Shown piece by piece: positions 18,889 to 29,611 of a stretch of DNA of 64,000 nt; position 1 is the stretch's first letter, and every line of letters starts with the position of its first letter. Below the pieces are notes generated by a model. The model was not told the DNA's origin and ran no database searches. It worked only from the letters and a program-made list of their open reading frames with translations. A program made the position numbers and the translations under genes. The stretch comes from Tannerellaceae bacterium (GTDB lineage: Bacteria > Bacteroidota > Bacteroidia > Bacteroidales > Tannerellaceae): assembly GCA_021201295.1 (NCBI GenBank), contig JAJQFE010000063.1, positions 1 through 64,000 of the forward strand, in the 5' to 3' direction.

Positions 18889-19956
18889 ATGAAAAAGCAC
18901 AATTTTTCTGCAGGTCCGTCTATCTTAAGCGAGTATACTATTAAGCATGCTGCTGCTGCGGTAGAGAATTTTGCTGGTACCGGATTGTCTATCCTGGAAG
19001 TTTCTCACAGAGGAAAAGAGTTTGTTGCTGTATGTGGAGAGGCGAGAGAGTTGGTGAAAGAACTATTGGATGTGCCGGCAGGTTATGAAGTTGTATTTTT
19101 AGGAGGGGGTGCAAGTCTCCAGTTTTGCATGGTTCCTTATAATCTGTTGAAGAACAAAGCAGCTTACCTGGATACAGGAACCTGGGCTTCGAATGCCATC
19201 AAGGAAGCTAAATTATTTGGCGAGGTGGATGTGGTAGCTTCTTCCAAAGAGGCTAATTACAGTTTTATTCCGAAAGATTATGTCATCCCGGAAGAGGCAG
19301 ATTATTTCCACTTTACTTCTAATAATACTATTTTTGGTACGGAGATGAGGTATGATCCGGATGTGAAAGCCCGGTTGGTAGCTGATATGTCTTCCGATAT
19401 TTTCTCCCATCCGGTGGATGTGTCTAAATATGACATTATTTATGCCGGGGCTCAGAAGAATCTGGCGCTGGCAGGGGTTACGCTGGCTATTGTGCGTGAA
19501 GGTGCTCTTGGCCAGGTGGAGCGGCCTATTCCAACCATGTTGAACTATAGTACGCATATTAAAAAGGAGTCTATGTTCAATACTCCTCCGGTTTTTCCTA
19601 TTTTTGCTGCTTTACAGACTTTGAAATGGTATAAGGAACAGGGTGGTGTAGCTGCGATGGAAAAGAAAAATATTGAAAAAGCGGCTATTTTGTATGATGA
19701 AATAGATCGTAATAAATTATTTAAAGGAACAGCTGCTGTAGAAGACCGTTCTATTATGAATGTATGTTTTGTTATGAATGACGAATATAAAGAATTGGAA
19801 CCGGAGTTCAGTGCATTTGCTACTGCGGCAGGTATGGTAGGCATCAAAGGCCATCGTTTTGTGGGTGGTTTCCGTGCTTCTATTTATAATGCCATGCCTA
19901 AGACTAGTGTGGAAGCCTTGATTGATACCATGAAAGAATTTGAAAAACAGCATTGA
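18889..19956 (+). CDS. serC: Phosphoserine aminotransferase
   Basis: A 355-residue class V PLP enzyme converting 3-phosphohydroxypyruvate and glutamate to phosphoserine and 2-oxoglutarate. Signature segments are [15 protein letters not shown] at the N-terminus, [20 protein letters not shown] for substrate/PLP binding and [19 protein letters not shown] with the PLP lysine. The C-terminal [20 protein letters not shown] is also diagnostic. It is intact and is followed 2 bp later by serA. Together they make the first two steps of serine synthesis; no serB is present. Confidence 0.97.
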   Translation: MKKHNFSAGPSILSEYTIKHAAAAVENFAGTGLSILEVSHRGKEFVAVCGEARELVKELLDVPAGYEVVFLGGGASLQFCMVPYNLLKNKAAYLDTGTWASNAIKEAKLFGEVDVVASSKEANYSFIPKDYVIPEEADYFHFTSNNTIFGTEMRYDPDVKARLVADMSSDIFSHPVDVSKYDIIYAGAQKNLALAGVTLAIVREGALGQVERPIPTMLNYSTHIKKESMFNTPPVFPIFAALQTLKWYKEQGGVAAMEKKNIEKAAILYDEIDRNKLFKGTAAVEDRSIMNVCFVMNDEYKELEPEFSAFATAAGMVGIKGHRFVGGFRASIYNAMPKTSVEALIDTMKEFEKQH

Positions 19957-19958
19957 TC

Positions 19959-20885
19959 ATGGCAAAAGTATTAATTGCAACCGATAAACCCTTTGCAGCT
20001 GTGGCTGTAGATGGGATCCGTAAAGTGATTGAAGGAGCTGGTATGGAACTGGCTTTATTGGAAAAATATACAGAAAAGGCCCAGTTGCTGGGCGCTGTGA
20101 AAGATGTGGATGCGATCATTATCCGTAGTGATATTATCGATGCGGAGGTTTTGGATGCCGCTAAACAGTTAAAAATTGTGGTGCGTGCCGGTGCGGGATA
20201 TGATAATGTGGATCTGGAGGCAGCTACTGCACATCATGTGTGTGTAATGAATACTCCAGGGCAGAATTCAAATGCTGTGGCTGAACTGGTGTTTGGCTTA
20301 TTGGTTTTTGCTGTCCGTGGATTCTTTAATGGTGCTGCCGGAACGGAATTAAAAGGGAAGAAACTGGGTATTCTGGCGTATGGTAATGTTGGACGGAATG
20401 TGGCCCGCATTGCCAAAGGGTTTGGTATGGATGTATATGCTTATGACGCTTTTACTCCAGTCTCTGCTATTGAAGCGGACGGAGTGAAAGTAGTGGAGTC
20501 TACTGCTGATCTTTTTAAAATGTGTCAGGTGATTTCCCTTCATATACCGGCTACAGCTGAAACCCGGGGCTCGATTAATTTTGAATTAATGAACTCCATG
20601 CCGAAAGGTGCTATTGTAGTCAATACTGCCCGTAAGGAAGTTATGGAGGAGGCGGAGTTAGCAGAGATTATGAAAGCCCGTCCGGATTTTAAATATGTAA
20701 GTGATATTAAACCTGCCATAGATGCGGAACTGGCGGCAGCTTACCCGGACCGGTATTTTGCCACGCCTAAGAAAATGGGTGCACAGACTGCTGAAGCAAA
20801 TATCAATGCAGGTATTGCAGCCGCTAAGCAGATCGTGGATTTCTTACAGAACGGGAACGAAAAATTCAGAGTGAATAACTATTAA
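19959..20885 (+). CDS. serA: D-3-phosphoglycerate dehydrogenase (short form)
   Basis: A 309-residue D-2-hydroxyacid dehydrogenase. The Rossmann motif is AYGNVGRNVARIAKGFGMDV. The catalytic Arg lies in VVRAGAGYDNVD and conserved blocks include TPGQNSNAVAELVFGL. It lacks the C-terminal ACT regulatory domain found in E. coli SerA, as is usual in Bacteroidetes. I chose ATG 19959 over a TTG six bases earlier. It sits directly after serC, and both share a terminator at 22168-22203 with the DUF1015 gene. Confidence 0.94.
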   Translation: MAKVLIATDKPFAAVAVDGIRKVIEGAGMELALLEKYTEKAQLLGAVKDVDAIIIRSDIIDAEVLDAAKQLKIVVRAGAGYDNVDLEAATAHHVCVMNTPGQNSNAVAELVFGLLVFAVRGFFNGAAGTELKGKKLGILAYGNVGRNVARIAKGFGMDVYAYDAFTPVSAIEADGVKVVESTADLFKMCQVISLHIPATAETRGSINFELMNSMPKGAIVVNTARKEVMEEAELAEIMKARPDFKYVSDIKPAIDAELAAAYPDRYFATPKKMGAQTAEANINAGIAAAKQIVDFLQNGNEKFRVNNY

Positions 20886-20895
20886 ATAATCTATT

Positions 20896-22146
20896 ATGGC
20901 TGTCATCAAACCTTTTAAAGGAATCCGTCCACCCAGAGAGTTGGTGGAACAGGTAGCATCGCGTCCGTATGATGTGTTAAACTCCGAAGAGGCCCGGGAA
21001 GAGGCTCTGGGTAATGAAAAATCCCTTTATCATATTATTAAACCTGAGATAGATTTTCCGGTAGGCACAGATGAGCATGATCCGGCTGTCTATGAAAAGG
21101 CGGCTGAGAATTTCCGGATGTTCCAGGATAAAGGCTGGCTGGTACAGGATGATAAAGAACAGTATTATGTCTATGCGCAAACTATGAATGGCCGTACGCA
21201 ATATGGTCTGGTTGTTTGTGCTTCTGTAGAAGATTATATGAACGGGAATATCAAGAAGCATGAGCTGACCCGTTGTGATAAAGAAGAAGACCGTATGAAA
21301 CATGTCCGTGTGAACAACGCGAATATTGAACCGGTATTTTTTGCTTATCCGGATCATCCCGAACTGGATGCTATTGTGAAGAAATACGCCGTAAAAACTC
21401 CGGAATATAATTTTGTAGCAGAGTTGGATGGTTTCGGCCATATCTTCTGGATTATTGATAATGATGAGGATATTGATCGTATTACGGAATTATTTGCAGG
21501 CATCCCTTCTCTGTATATTGCAGATGGTCATCACCGTTCGGCTGCTGCTGCCTTAGTGGGAGCGGAAAAAGCCAGGCAAAACCCTAATCATCGTGGAGAT
21601 GAAGAATATAATTATTTTATGGCGGTTTGTTTTCCTGCTAATCAGTTAACTATCATTGATTATAACCGGGTTATAAAAGATCTGAACGGATTGTCTGATG
21701 AGGAATTCGTATGCAAGTTGTCTAACCATTTTATAGTGGAAGAAAAAGGAGAGGAGATCTATAAACCGCTTGCCTTACATAACTTTTCTGTTTATTTATC
21801 CGGAAAATGGTATTCTCTGACTGCTAAACCGGGTACATATGATGATAACGATCCGATAGGGGCACTGGATGTGACCATCTCTTCTAACCTGATCTTAGAT
21901 GAGATACTGGGAATTAAAGATCTGCGTTCAGATAAACGGATTGACTTTGTGGGTGGTATCCGGGGGTTAGCTGAATTGAAACGGCGTGTGGATAGTGGTG
22001 AAATGCGGGTGGCACTTGCCTTATACTCGGTGTCGATGAAACAGTTGATCGATATTGCTGATACAGGCAATATTATGCCTCCGAAGACTACGTGGTTTGA
22101 GCCTAAACTGAGATCAGGCCTGGTGATCCATAAGTTAGAAAATTAA
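20896..22146 (+). CDS. DUF1015-family protein
   Basis: A 416-residue protein with the family's opening KPFKGIRPPRELVEQVASRP-YDVL. The internal motif YIADGHHRSAAAALV marks the family. It is encoded 10 bp after serA. Linkage of DUF1015 genes to serC and serA is widespread in Bacteroidetes and Clostridia, which suggests a role near serine metabolism. The biochemical function has not been established. Confidence 0.92.
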   Translation: MAVIKPFKGIRPPRELVEQVASRPYDVLNSEEAREEALGNEKSLYHIIKPEIDFPVGTDEHDPAVYEKAAENFRMFQDKGWLVQDDKEQYYVYAQTMNGRTQYGLVVCASVEDYMNGNIKKHELTRCDKEEDRMKHVRVNNANIEPVFFAYPDHPELDAIVKKYAVKTPEYNFVAELDGFGHIFWIIDNDEDIDRITELFAGIPSLYIADGHHRSAAAALVGAEKARQNPNHRGDEEYNYFMAVCFPANQLTIIDYNRVIKDLNGLSDEEFVCKLSNHFIVEEKGEEIYKPLALHNFSVYLSGKWYSLTAKPGTYDDNDPIGALDVTISSNLILDEILGIKDLRSDKRIDFVGGIRGLAELKRRVDSGEMRVALALYSVSMKQLIDIADTGNIMPPKTTWFEPKLRSGLVIHKLEN

Positions 22147-22167
22147 TTTGTTTGATACAATAGTCAG

Positions 22168-22203
22168 AAGCCCGGTAGACCAGATTTTACCGGGCTTTTT
22201 TAT
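22168..22203 (+). terminator. Rho-independent terminator of the serC-serA-DUF1015 operon
   Basis: A 10-bp stem (AAGCCCGGTA at 22168-22177 with TACCGGGCTT at 22188-22197) is followed by a run of T. It lies 21 bp after the DUF1015 stop. Confidence 0.85.
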
Positions 22204-22250
22204 TGAGATAATTTCTTTTAAAAAATAGGGGCTATCCGGTAGATTCGCCG

Positions 22251-22258
22251 TATCTTTG
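22251..22258 (+). promoter_or_regulatory. -7 box TATCTTTG upstream of the HAD gene
   Basis: A perfect match to the Bacteroidetes TAnnTTTG box, 35 bp before the ATG at 22293. No clear -33 TTTG was seen at the usual distance. Confidence 0.5.
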
Positions 22259-22292
22259 ATAGTGTAATCTGATTTATATAAATAGTTGTATT

Positions 22293-22913
22293 ATGTCATC
22301 CATTAAAAATGTGGTGTTTGATTTGGGTGGGGTAATTATTACTCTAAACCGGGACTGTGCTGTAAAGCGTTTTGAAGAAATTGGTATCAAAGATGCTGCT
22401 GAACTGATTGACCCGCATGAACAGAAAGGTTTCTTTCTGGAAGTGGAAAACGGCCGGATATATGTGGAGGGGTTTCGCCGGAAATTATCCGAACATGCCG
22501 GAACAGAAATTACTAAAGAGCAGGCAACTTATGGCTGGATGGGCTTTGTTGTGGATGTACCCCAGTATAAACTGGACTATATTCTGGCATTAAGGAAGAA
22601 CTATCATGTGTATTTATTAAGTAATACCAATCCAATTATCCAGGAGTGGACACGGTCTTCTGCTTTTTCTGCTGCGGGGCATCCAATCGGAGACTATTTT
22701 GATAAGATGTATGCTTCTTATGAAATAGGAATTACAAAACCGGATCCGGCGATTTATGAATATATGTTGAAAGATTCAGGAATGATCCCCTCGGAAACCT
22801 TGTTTATAGATGACGGACGATTAAATATTGAAGTTGCCCGGTCTTTGGGAATCCATACTTACCAGCCGGAAAATAATGAGGATTGGAGAGAAGCGATTGA
22901 CCGCCTGTTATAA
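22293..22913 (+). CDS. HAD-family hydrolase (phosphatase)
   Basis: A 206-residue HAD subclass IA protein. The motif I aspartate lies in VVFDLGGVIITLN, motif II in YLLSNTNPI, the motif III lysine in GITKPDPAIYEYML and motif IV in TLFIDDGRLNIEVA. These proteins dephosphorylate small phosphorylated metabolites such as sugar phosphates. The substrate here is not known. It is a single-gene unit with its own promoter box and converges with the SRAP gene on the other strand. Confidence 0.88.
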   Translation: MSSIKNVVFDLGGVIITLNRDCAVKRFEEIGIKDAAELIDPHEQKGFFLEVENGRIYVEGFRRKLSEHAGTEITKEQATYGWMGFVVDVPQYKLDYILALRKNYHVYLLSNTNPIIQEWTRSSAFSAAGHPIGDYFDKMYASYEIGITKPDPAIYEYMLKDSGMIPSETLFIDDGRLNIEVARSLGIHTYQPENNEDWREAIDRLL

Positions 22914-22920
22914 ACTGCTT

Positions 22921-23621
22921 TTATTCTGCTTTCTCCACAATAGAAGGATCGTGGGGATTTTTGGCGAGAAAACTGCGATCCACCACATAGGCTGCCATTT
23001 TATCTGCATCATATGGAGTAAGAAGTGATTGGATCTCTTCTTTCCCTAAGTCCGGGGATAGCCATTTTTCTTCCTCTTCACGGGAGATAATAGCCGGCAT
23101 TCTCTTTTTTGTATTATGGATATAGCCAGTTAGCGGATTGGCATCTGTGGTGATCTGTGTAAAAGTCATGATGCTACTATTGGTTTTTTCATCCACCCAT
23201 ATATCATACAATCCTGCCATAGAGAAAACTTCTTCATCTTTAAGAAAGATATAATAGGGGATCTTTTGTTTTCCTTCATGTCTCCACTCAAAATATCCGG
23301 TACTTGGTATCAAACAACGTTTGGTCAGGGCTGGTCTGGAAAAGGAACGTTTCTGAAATATGGGCTCTGCCCGTGCATTTAATGTCATGTTACATATCTC
23401 TTTGGCTTGTTCTTCTGTCCGGACCAATGGGGAATTAATCCCCAGTAGAAAGGTTGTATCTCCTGATCTCTGGTAATAATAGGATACACGGGATAATTGA
23501 AAGCATTGATATGGTATTCTTCTTCCACTATCTGGTTTACCATTTCTACCAGATCTGTTTTCCTGCCATACCGTCGGGCCAGTTGGCGGATTCTTTTAGA
23601 CATTGAATTATGAAAGCACAT
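22921..23621 (-). CDS. SRAP family protein (YedK/HMCES-like), frameshifted
   Basis: The protein begins Met-Cys, and Cys2 is the catalytic residue that forms a covalent link to abasic sites in single-stranded DNA. Conserved blocks include QPFYWGLIPHW, NARAEPIFQKRSF, RCLIPSTGYFEW and RMPAIISREEEEKWL. The frame breaks at the GG near 23431. One extra G joins GLIPHW to VRTEEQAKEICNMTLNARAE. The family protects replication forks at abasic lesions. It converges with the HAD gene, leaving only 7 bp between the two stops. Confidence 0.88.
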
Positions 23622-24285
23622 GATCCGTTTATATTTTTGTATATAACAATTTAACTGGTAAGTTGTTGGATAGCGTGAATCTAATAAAGATAATTTACTA
23701 TGGTGTCCTCAAATACTAAATTTATTTAAAGAAGATGTAAGTAATAAAAATAGACTTGCTTAAATCGTTTTTATTAATGAAATAAAGAAGGATTTTTTGT
23801 ATATCGTCCATAGTATTCCTCATTTTTTGTCATAAAATTTATCTGTTTGATTTTTTTATTTATTATGTCGTTGAAAATGTAATAAAGTATGTGGGGATTA
23901 CCCATTATCTGGAAATTCTAATAAATAGATGGTAATTTATTAATTATCAGAAGTATACCTATTGAATTATTTGAATTCTTCATGAAGCTTTTAAGCTAAA
24001 GTGTTGAATGTTAGTTTATTGTTTGAAATGTAAAGAGTCTTTTGGTATATATTAATATAAATAAAATTTATAAATATCTGATATTTAGTAAATTAATTTA
24101 TAAATTAGAAATAAGGGAATTTTTCATTAATTAGTAAATTTTATGGCAAATCCCTAATAAATAAAAATATTTCCCCTTATTTGATTAATATAAGTTAATG
24201 AGTTTATCAATTATGGATATATAATTTTACATTTGTGCACATTTAAACCGTAGAACAAAATAATTTGCAACTTAATTCTCTTATT
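23622..24285. other. Long AT-rich intergenic region
   Basis: About 660 bp without coding signal, with A+T by eye above 70%. It separates the SRAP gene from an ECF sigma factor transcribed the other way. A -7 box TACATTTG at 24228-24235 is the only clear control element. Confidence 0.5.
24228..24235 (+). promoter_or_regulatory. -7 box TACATTTG upstream of the ECF sigma factor
   Basis: It matches TAnnTTTG, 51 bp before the ATG at 24286. The -33 element is weak. Confidence 0.5.
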
Positions 24286-24798
24286 ATGAATAAGACGCAA
24301 TTTCAAAAGCAATTGCTTGGCATGTCCAACAGCATGAGGAAGTTGGCATTCATTTTAACCGCTAACAGGAATGATGCTCACGATCTATTTCAGGAAACCT
24401 ATCTTAAAGTCTGGATTAACAGGGAAAAATTTACTGATAATAGAAATTTTAAAGGATGGGTATTAACCGTTATGAAACATATTTTTATCAATAATTATAA
24501 CAAGATCATTCATAGTCATACTGTAATTGAATAGGAAGCGGATATTTATAATCTGAATACAGTGAATGATTCCGGATTCAATTCTCCGGAGAGTGCTTAT
24601 CGTATTCAGGAAATTAATAAAGCTATAGGAAGTCTGAAACCCGAATATAAGAAACCTTTTTCCTTGTATGTCATGGGCTATAAATACAATGAGATTGCCG
24701 ATATGCTGGGTATGCCTCTTGGAACAGTAAAAAGTAATATTTTCTCTGCCCGGCAGGAGTTGAAAAGAAGACTGGATGATGACCATAGTGCAGATTGA
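24286..24798 (+). pseudogene. ECF RNA polymerase sigma factor with an in-frame TAG
   Basis: Region 2 is seen in NRNDAHDLFQETYLKVWINR and region 4 in LKPEYKKPFSLYVMGYKYNE plus IADMLGMPLGTVKSNIFSAR, so the family is clear. The frame is continuous except for TAG at 24532-24534 between regions 2 and 4 (HTVIE-x-EADIYNLN). The interruption lies in the variable linker, where Gln is common in relatives, but any residue could fit. No anti-sigma gene is adjacent; the fecR at 12346 has no sigma partner beside it. A hairpin followed by T lies at 24830-24859. Confidence 0.85.
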
Positions 24799-24829
24799 GA
24801 AATTATTGTCATAAAATAAGATATATCGC

Positions 24830-24859
24830 ACCTGTCCGGTCTCGGAGAGGTACTTTTTT
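24830..24859 (+). terminator. Probable Rho-independent terminator
   Basis: ACCTGTCCG (24830-24838) pairs with CGGAGAGGT (24843-24851) with one mismatch and is followed by a T run. It lies 32 bp after the sigma factor stop. Confidence 0.6.
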
Positions 24860-25085
24860 ATTAAAAAGAGAGATTTTTTCAGGAAAGCTTTTGCTATTGA
24901 AATAATATATATACTTTTAGCTACTTACTTTATGTGCGCAAAAACTATAGATAATTGAAAAATACTTTGGATAGATCCCCATATTTGTGTCATAGATATA
25001 CGAAGGGCACCTATAGAAATACGGACTCCTCCAAAGATAGCTTGGCAGGCGTCGGTTTGAATGCAATTAGTAAACCATATATACC

Positions 25086-25899
25086 ATGAAAGATTTATTT
25101 ACTATCCAAGATAAAGTCATTGTCATTACGGGCGGGTATGGTGTGTTAGGACATGCGATTTCCGCCTATCTTGCCGGGCAGGGGGGCAGTAGTGGTGATC
25201 CTGGGACGGAATCAGCAGAAGGGCACAGAGTTGATAACACAAATAAAAGCGGATGGAGGAGAAGCTCTTTTTCTTCAGTCAGATGTGATGAATGAACAAT
25301 TGCTGGAACAAAATAGAGAAGATATTATACAGGTTTATGGTAAAATAGATGTTCTTATTAATGCAGCAGGTGGTAATATGCCGGGAGCTACTATTGCACC
25401 GGATAAGACTGTTTTTGACCTGCAGGTGGATGATTTCAAAAAGGTTGTGGACCTGAATCTGTTTGGAACTGTATTACCCACAACTGTTTTTACTAAAGCT
25501 ATGGTTAGGAATGGAGCGGGAAATATTGTCAATTTTTCCTCTATGTCTGCCTTACGTCCGTTAAGCCGGGTGGCAGGCTATGGAGCAGCCAAAGCAGCAG
25601 TTTCCAATTATACTAAATATATGGCAGGAGAATTAGCCCTGAAATTCGGAGAGAATTTTCGTGTAAATGCCCTGGTGCCTGGTTTCTTTATCACAGAGCA
25701 GAACAGGACACTGCTGACTAATGAAGATAGTTCTTATACAGCCCGGGGGAATACGATTCTGGAACATACTCCTTTCCGCCGGTTTGGGAAACCGGAAGAA
25801 TTACTGGGTTCTATTCATTATCTGGTAAGTGATGCTTCGAAATTTGTTACGGGAACCCTCTTAGTGGTAGATGGAGGCTTTGATGCTTTTTCAATTTAA
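25086..25899 (+). CDS. SDR oxidoreductase, probable D-mannonate oxidoreductase (fructuronate reductase), frameshifted
   Basis: Cofactor motif TGGYGVLGHAIS, NAAGGNMP, and the catalytic Ser-Tyr-Lys set in FSSMSALRPL and GYGAAKAAVSNY; it ends in LLVVDGGFDAF. The six-G run at 25181-25186 is one base too long. With five G the reading continues AGQG-AVVVILGRNQQKG. As first gene of a hexuronate operon, and with no classical uxuB present, it most likely reduces D-fructuronate to D-mannonate. The exact substrate is inferred from context. uxuA follows 28 bp downstream. Confidence 0.85.
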
Positions 25900-25927
25900 T
25901 AAATAGAATAACCTTATATAAAATATC

Positions 25928-27101
25928 ATGATATTAAGTGAACAAACATGGAGATGGTACGGGCCCAATGATCCCGTATCACTTGCAGATATACGCCAGG
26001 CTGGTGCTACAGGAATTGTAACGGCACTCCATCATATTAAAAATGGGGACGTGTGGACAGTAGAAGAGATCCTGAAACGTAAACAGCTGATTGAATCTGC
26101 CGGATTAGTTTGGTCCGTGGTAGAAAGTATTCCTGTACATGAACATATTAAAACCCGGGAGGGTGCATATAAAGAATATATAGAAAATTATAAAGAGAGT
26201 ATTCGGAATTTAGCTGCTTGTGGAATCCGGATTGTTACTTATAATTTTATGCCTGTACTGGATTGGACCCGTACGGATCTGGCTTATAGAATGCCGGATG
26301 GCTCCAAAGCACTCCGGTTTGAGAAAGATGCTTTTGTTGCTTTTGAACTTTATATCCTGAAACGTCCCGGTGCTGAAACTCTATATACGGATGTTGAAAA
26401 AAGGAAAGCAAAAAAAATGCTTTGACAGGATGACACAGGAAGAGAAAAAGGTACTGGTAAGAAATATAATTGCCGGGCTTCTGGGAGCTAAAGAGAGTTT
26501 CGCGTTAGAGGAATTTCAGATCCAGTTAGATAGATATAATACTATTGATAAAAAACAACTAAGGGGCAACCTGATCGATTTTCTGAGGGAAATTACACCC
26601 GTTGCGGATGAAGTCGGAGTGAAGCTGGCGATCCATTCGGATGATCCTCCCTATCCTATCCTCGGTTTGCCACGTATACTAAGTACCGAGAAGGATTTTA
26701 ATGCATTGGTGGAGGCTGTTCCTAACTCATCCAATGGCTTGTGTTTTTGCACCGGATCTTTTGGAGTAAGAGCTGATAATGATTTGCCGGCTATGATTCT
26801 TCGTTTGGGAGACAGGATCCATTTTGTACATCTCCGTTCTACTCAACGGGATGAAGAAGGCAATTTCTACGAAGCAAATCATCTGGAAGGAGATGTAGAT
26901 ATGTATGGCGTTATGAAAGGCTTTTTAGAGATCCAGAATAAAAGGCAGACCTCTATTCCTTTCCGTCCAGATCATGGCCACCAGATGCTGGATGACCTGA
27001 ATAAAAAGACCAATCCCGGTTATTCAGGGATCGGACGCCTGAGAGGCCTGGCTGAGTTAAGAGGATTGGAATTAGGGATTGCAAAAACCTTATACCAGTG
27101 A
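25928..27101 (+). CDS. uxuA: Mannonate dehydratase, frameshifted
   Basis: Dehydrates D-mannonate to 2-keto-3-deoxygluconate (KDG). Conserved pieces are [29 protein letters not shown], the metal-site region [36 protein letters not shown] and [10 protein letters not shown]. The run of eight A at 26410-26417 is one too long. With seven the frame passes from RKAKK into [14 protein letters not shown]. Corrected length is about 390 residues, normal for the family. It lies second in the hexuronate operon and its stop overlaps a potential GTG start of uxaC. Confidence 0.93.
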
Positions 27102-27106
27102 ACCGT

Positions 27107-28512
27107 ATGAAATCTTTTTTAGACGATAATTTTGTGTTGGAGAGTCTCACTGCAGAAAAACTTTATCACGAACACGCGAAACATTTACCTATTATTGATT
27201 ATCACTGTCATCTGGATCCCAGAATGATTGCAGAAGATTATCAGTTTGATAATTTAGGTGAAATCTGGCTCAGTGGAGACCATTATAAATGGCGTGCCAT
27301 GCGTACGAATGGTGTGGAAGAGCGGTATTGTACAGGAAAAGAGACTACAGACTGGGAAAAGTTTGAGAAATGGGCAGAAACCATTCCCTATACTATGCGG
27401 AATCCGCTTTATCATTGGACACACCTGGAATTGAAAACAGCGTTTGGCATACATAAAATACTGAAACCGGAAACTGCCTGTGAGATATTTGAGGAATGTA
27501 CAGCTAAATTACGTACCAAAGAATTTTCCGCCAGAGGACTGATGAAAAAGTATAAAGTGGAAGTGGTCTGTACTACGGATGATCCGGTTGATTCCCTCCA
27601 GTATCATCAGGCCTTAAGGCAGGAAGGATTTGAGATAAAAGTACTTCCCACCTGGCGGCCTGACAAGGCTACGGCTGTTCATGATCCGAAAACTTACAGG
27701 GAGTATATAGAAAAATTGTCGGAAGTCTCTGGCGTGAGTATTACTACCTTTTCAGATCTGATCGAAGCGTTAAGAAAACGCCATGATTTCTTTGCTGAAG
27801 CAGACTGTAAACTTTCGGATCACGGGATAGAAGAGTTTTATGCTGTAGACTATACCTCTCAAGAAGTAGAGGAGATATTCAATAAAGTGTACGGAGGAAA
27901 AGACCTGACGATAGGCGAGGTGGTGAAATTCAGGTCAGCCATACTATATGAAGGAGCCCTGATGAACCATGAAAAGGGCTGGACACAACAATTTCATTAT
28001 GGTGTCATGCACAATAATAACGCCCGGTTATATAAACAGATAGGTGCAGATACCGGCTTTGATTCTATGGGAGATTTTACAGTAGCACAGCAAATGGCCA
28101 GATTCCTGGATCGATTGGATATAAACAATAAGCTGGCAAAAACAATTATTTATAATCTGAATCCGAGGAATAATGATTTAGTAGCTACTATGATCGGGAA
28201 TTTTCAGGACGGATCTGTGGCCGGAAAAATGCAATTTGGGTCAGGTTGGTGGTTCCTGGATCAGAAAACAGGTATGGAAGCACAGATGAATTCACTTTCC
28301 AATCTGGGTTTGTTAAGCCGTTTTGTTGGTATGTTGACAGATTCCCGGAGCTTCCTGTCTTATCCGCGTCATGAATATTTCAGAAGAATCCTGTGTAACC
28401 TGATAGGTTCGGATGTGGAAAAAGGTTTATTACCTGCCTCGAAACTTGATTTTATAGGGCAACTGGTAGAGCAGGTCTCTTACTATAATGCCCGGAACTT
28501 TTTAAATTCTAA
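27107..28512 (+). CDS. uxaC: Uronate isomerase, C-terminus frameshifted
   Basis: Interconverts glucuronate and fructuronate (galacturonate and tagaturonate). The amidohydrolase-like barrel shows PIIDYHCHLDPRMIAEDYQF with the metal His pair, VVCTTDDPVDSL and HYGVMHNNNARLYKQIGADT. The raw frame runs on to 28675 and into kdgK. One more T in the run near 28499-28503 gives the family's short ending YYNARNFFKF with TAA at 28510-28512. The apparent 134-bp overlap is therefore an artefact of a one-base deletion. ATG 27107 is preferred to GTG 27098. Confidence 0.93.
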
Positions 28513-28541
28513 ATTCGTCAAACGAACCAGTATATATACAA

Positions 28542-29579
28542 ATGAAAAAAGTCGTTACTTTCGGAGAGATTATGTTACGTCTGGCAACTCCAGGTTACAA
28601 CCGGTTTATTCAATCCACCCAGCTGAATACTACTTTCGGAGGGGGAGAGGCGAATGTTGCCGTTTCTTTGGCTAACTATGGAATTCCAACTGAATTTGTG
28701 ACCCGCCTGCCGGAGAATGATATTGCAGACTGGTGTCTTTCCGATCTCCGGAAATACCATGTCGGAACAAACCATATCGTACGCGGAGGAGATCGGGTAG
28801 GGGTTTATTTTTTAGAAACAGGAGCAGTTGCCCGTGCCTCCAAAGTTGTCTATAACCGTGCGCATTCTTCCATGTCGGAAATTAAGCCAGGTATGGTAGA
28901 CTGGAAAAAGGTTTTTAAAGAGGCACACTGGTTTCACTGGACAGGGATTACTCCGGCTATCTCGCAAGGTGCTGCAGATGCTTGTCTGGAAGCCATCGAG
29001 ATGGCAAATGAAATGGGAGTGACGGTTTCTACGGATCTAAACTTCCGGAAGAACCTGTGGAAATATGGTAAAACAGCTCAGGAAGTGATGCCTGTTTTAG
29101 TGGAAGGGTGTGATGTAATCCTGGGAAATGAAGAAGATTTTGAAAAAGTATTTGGGATTAAGCCGGAGGGTTTTGAGGTGACGGCAACCGGAGGTGAGGT
29201 CAATGCCGGTGAATTTGAATCCGTCTGTATACAAATGATGAGGAAATTTCCTCGTGCTAAAAAAGTAATCATTACACTTCGGGGGTCTGTGAATGCTAAC
29301 CATAATACCTGGGGCGGATGTTTGTATTCCGATAGATTGTATCTTTTCAAAAGATATGATATTACTCATATTGTAGACCGTGTAGGAGGAGGAGATTCTT
29401 TTATGGGCAGTTTGATTTACGGTTTGCTGACCTATCCGGAAGATGACCGGAAAGCATTGGAATTTGCTACGGCTGCGTCCTGTTTGAAACATACCATCTA
29501 TGGTGATTTTAATTTGGTGACTGTGGCTGAGGTGGAAAATCTGTTAAAAGGGGATGGCTCAGGGTGTGTATTACGATGA
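28542..29579 (+). CDS. kdgK: 2-keto-3-deoxygluconate kinase (PfkB family)
   Basis: A 345-residue PfkB sugar kinase that phosphorylates KDG to KDPG. It starts KKVVTFGEIMLRLATPGYNR and has the substrate segment TTFGGGEANVAVSLANYG. The C-terminal signature DRVGGGDSFMGSLIYGLL carries the catalytic Asp. It is intact, and lies between uxaC and the KDPG aldolase gene, which fits the assigned substrate. It starts 29 bp after the corrected uxaC stop. Confidence 0.92.
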   Translation: MKKVVTFGEIMLRLATPGYNRFIQSTQLNTTFGGGEANVAVSLANYGIPTEFVTRLPENDIADWCLSDLRKYHVGTNHIVRGGDRVGVYFLETGAVARASKVVYNRAHSSMSEIKPGMVDWKKVFKEAHWFHWTGITPAISQGAADACLEAIEMANEMGVTVSTDLNFRKNLWKYGKTAQEVMPVLVEGCDVILGNEEDFEKVFGIKPEGFEVTATGGEVNAGEFESVCIQMMRKFPRAKKVIITLRGSVNANHNTWGGCLYSDRLYLFKRYDITHIVDRVGGGDSFMGSLIYGLLTYPEDDRKALEFATAASCLKHTIYGDFNLVTVAEVENLLKGDGSGCVLR

Positions 29580-29611
29580 ACAATCAGAAGTAGAAAATAA
29601 ACAATATAAGA

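Noticed and set aside
28513-28675. Long C-terminal extension of uronate isomerase overlapping kdgK
   Set aside because: It appears only because one T is missing near 28499-28503. The corrected frame ends in the family's usual terminus at 28512.
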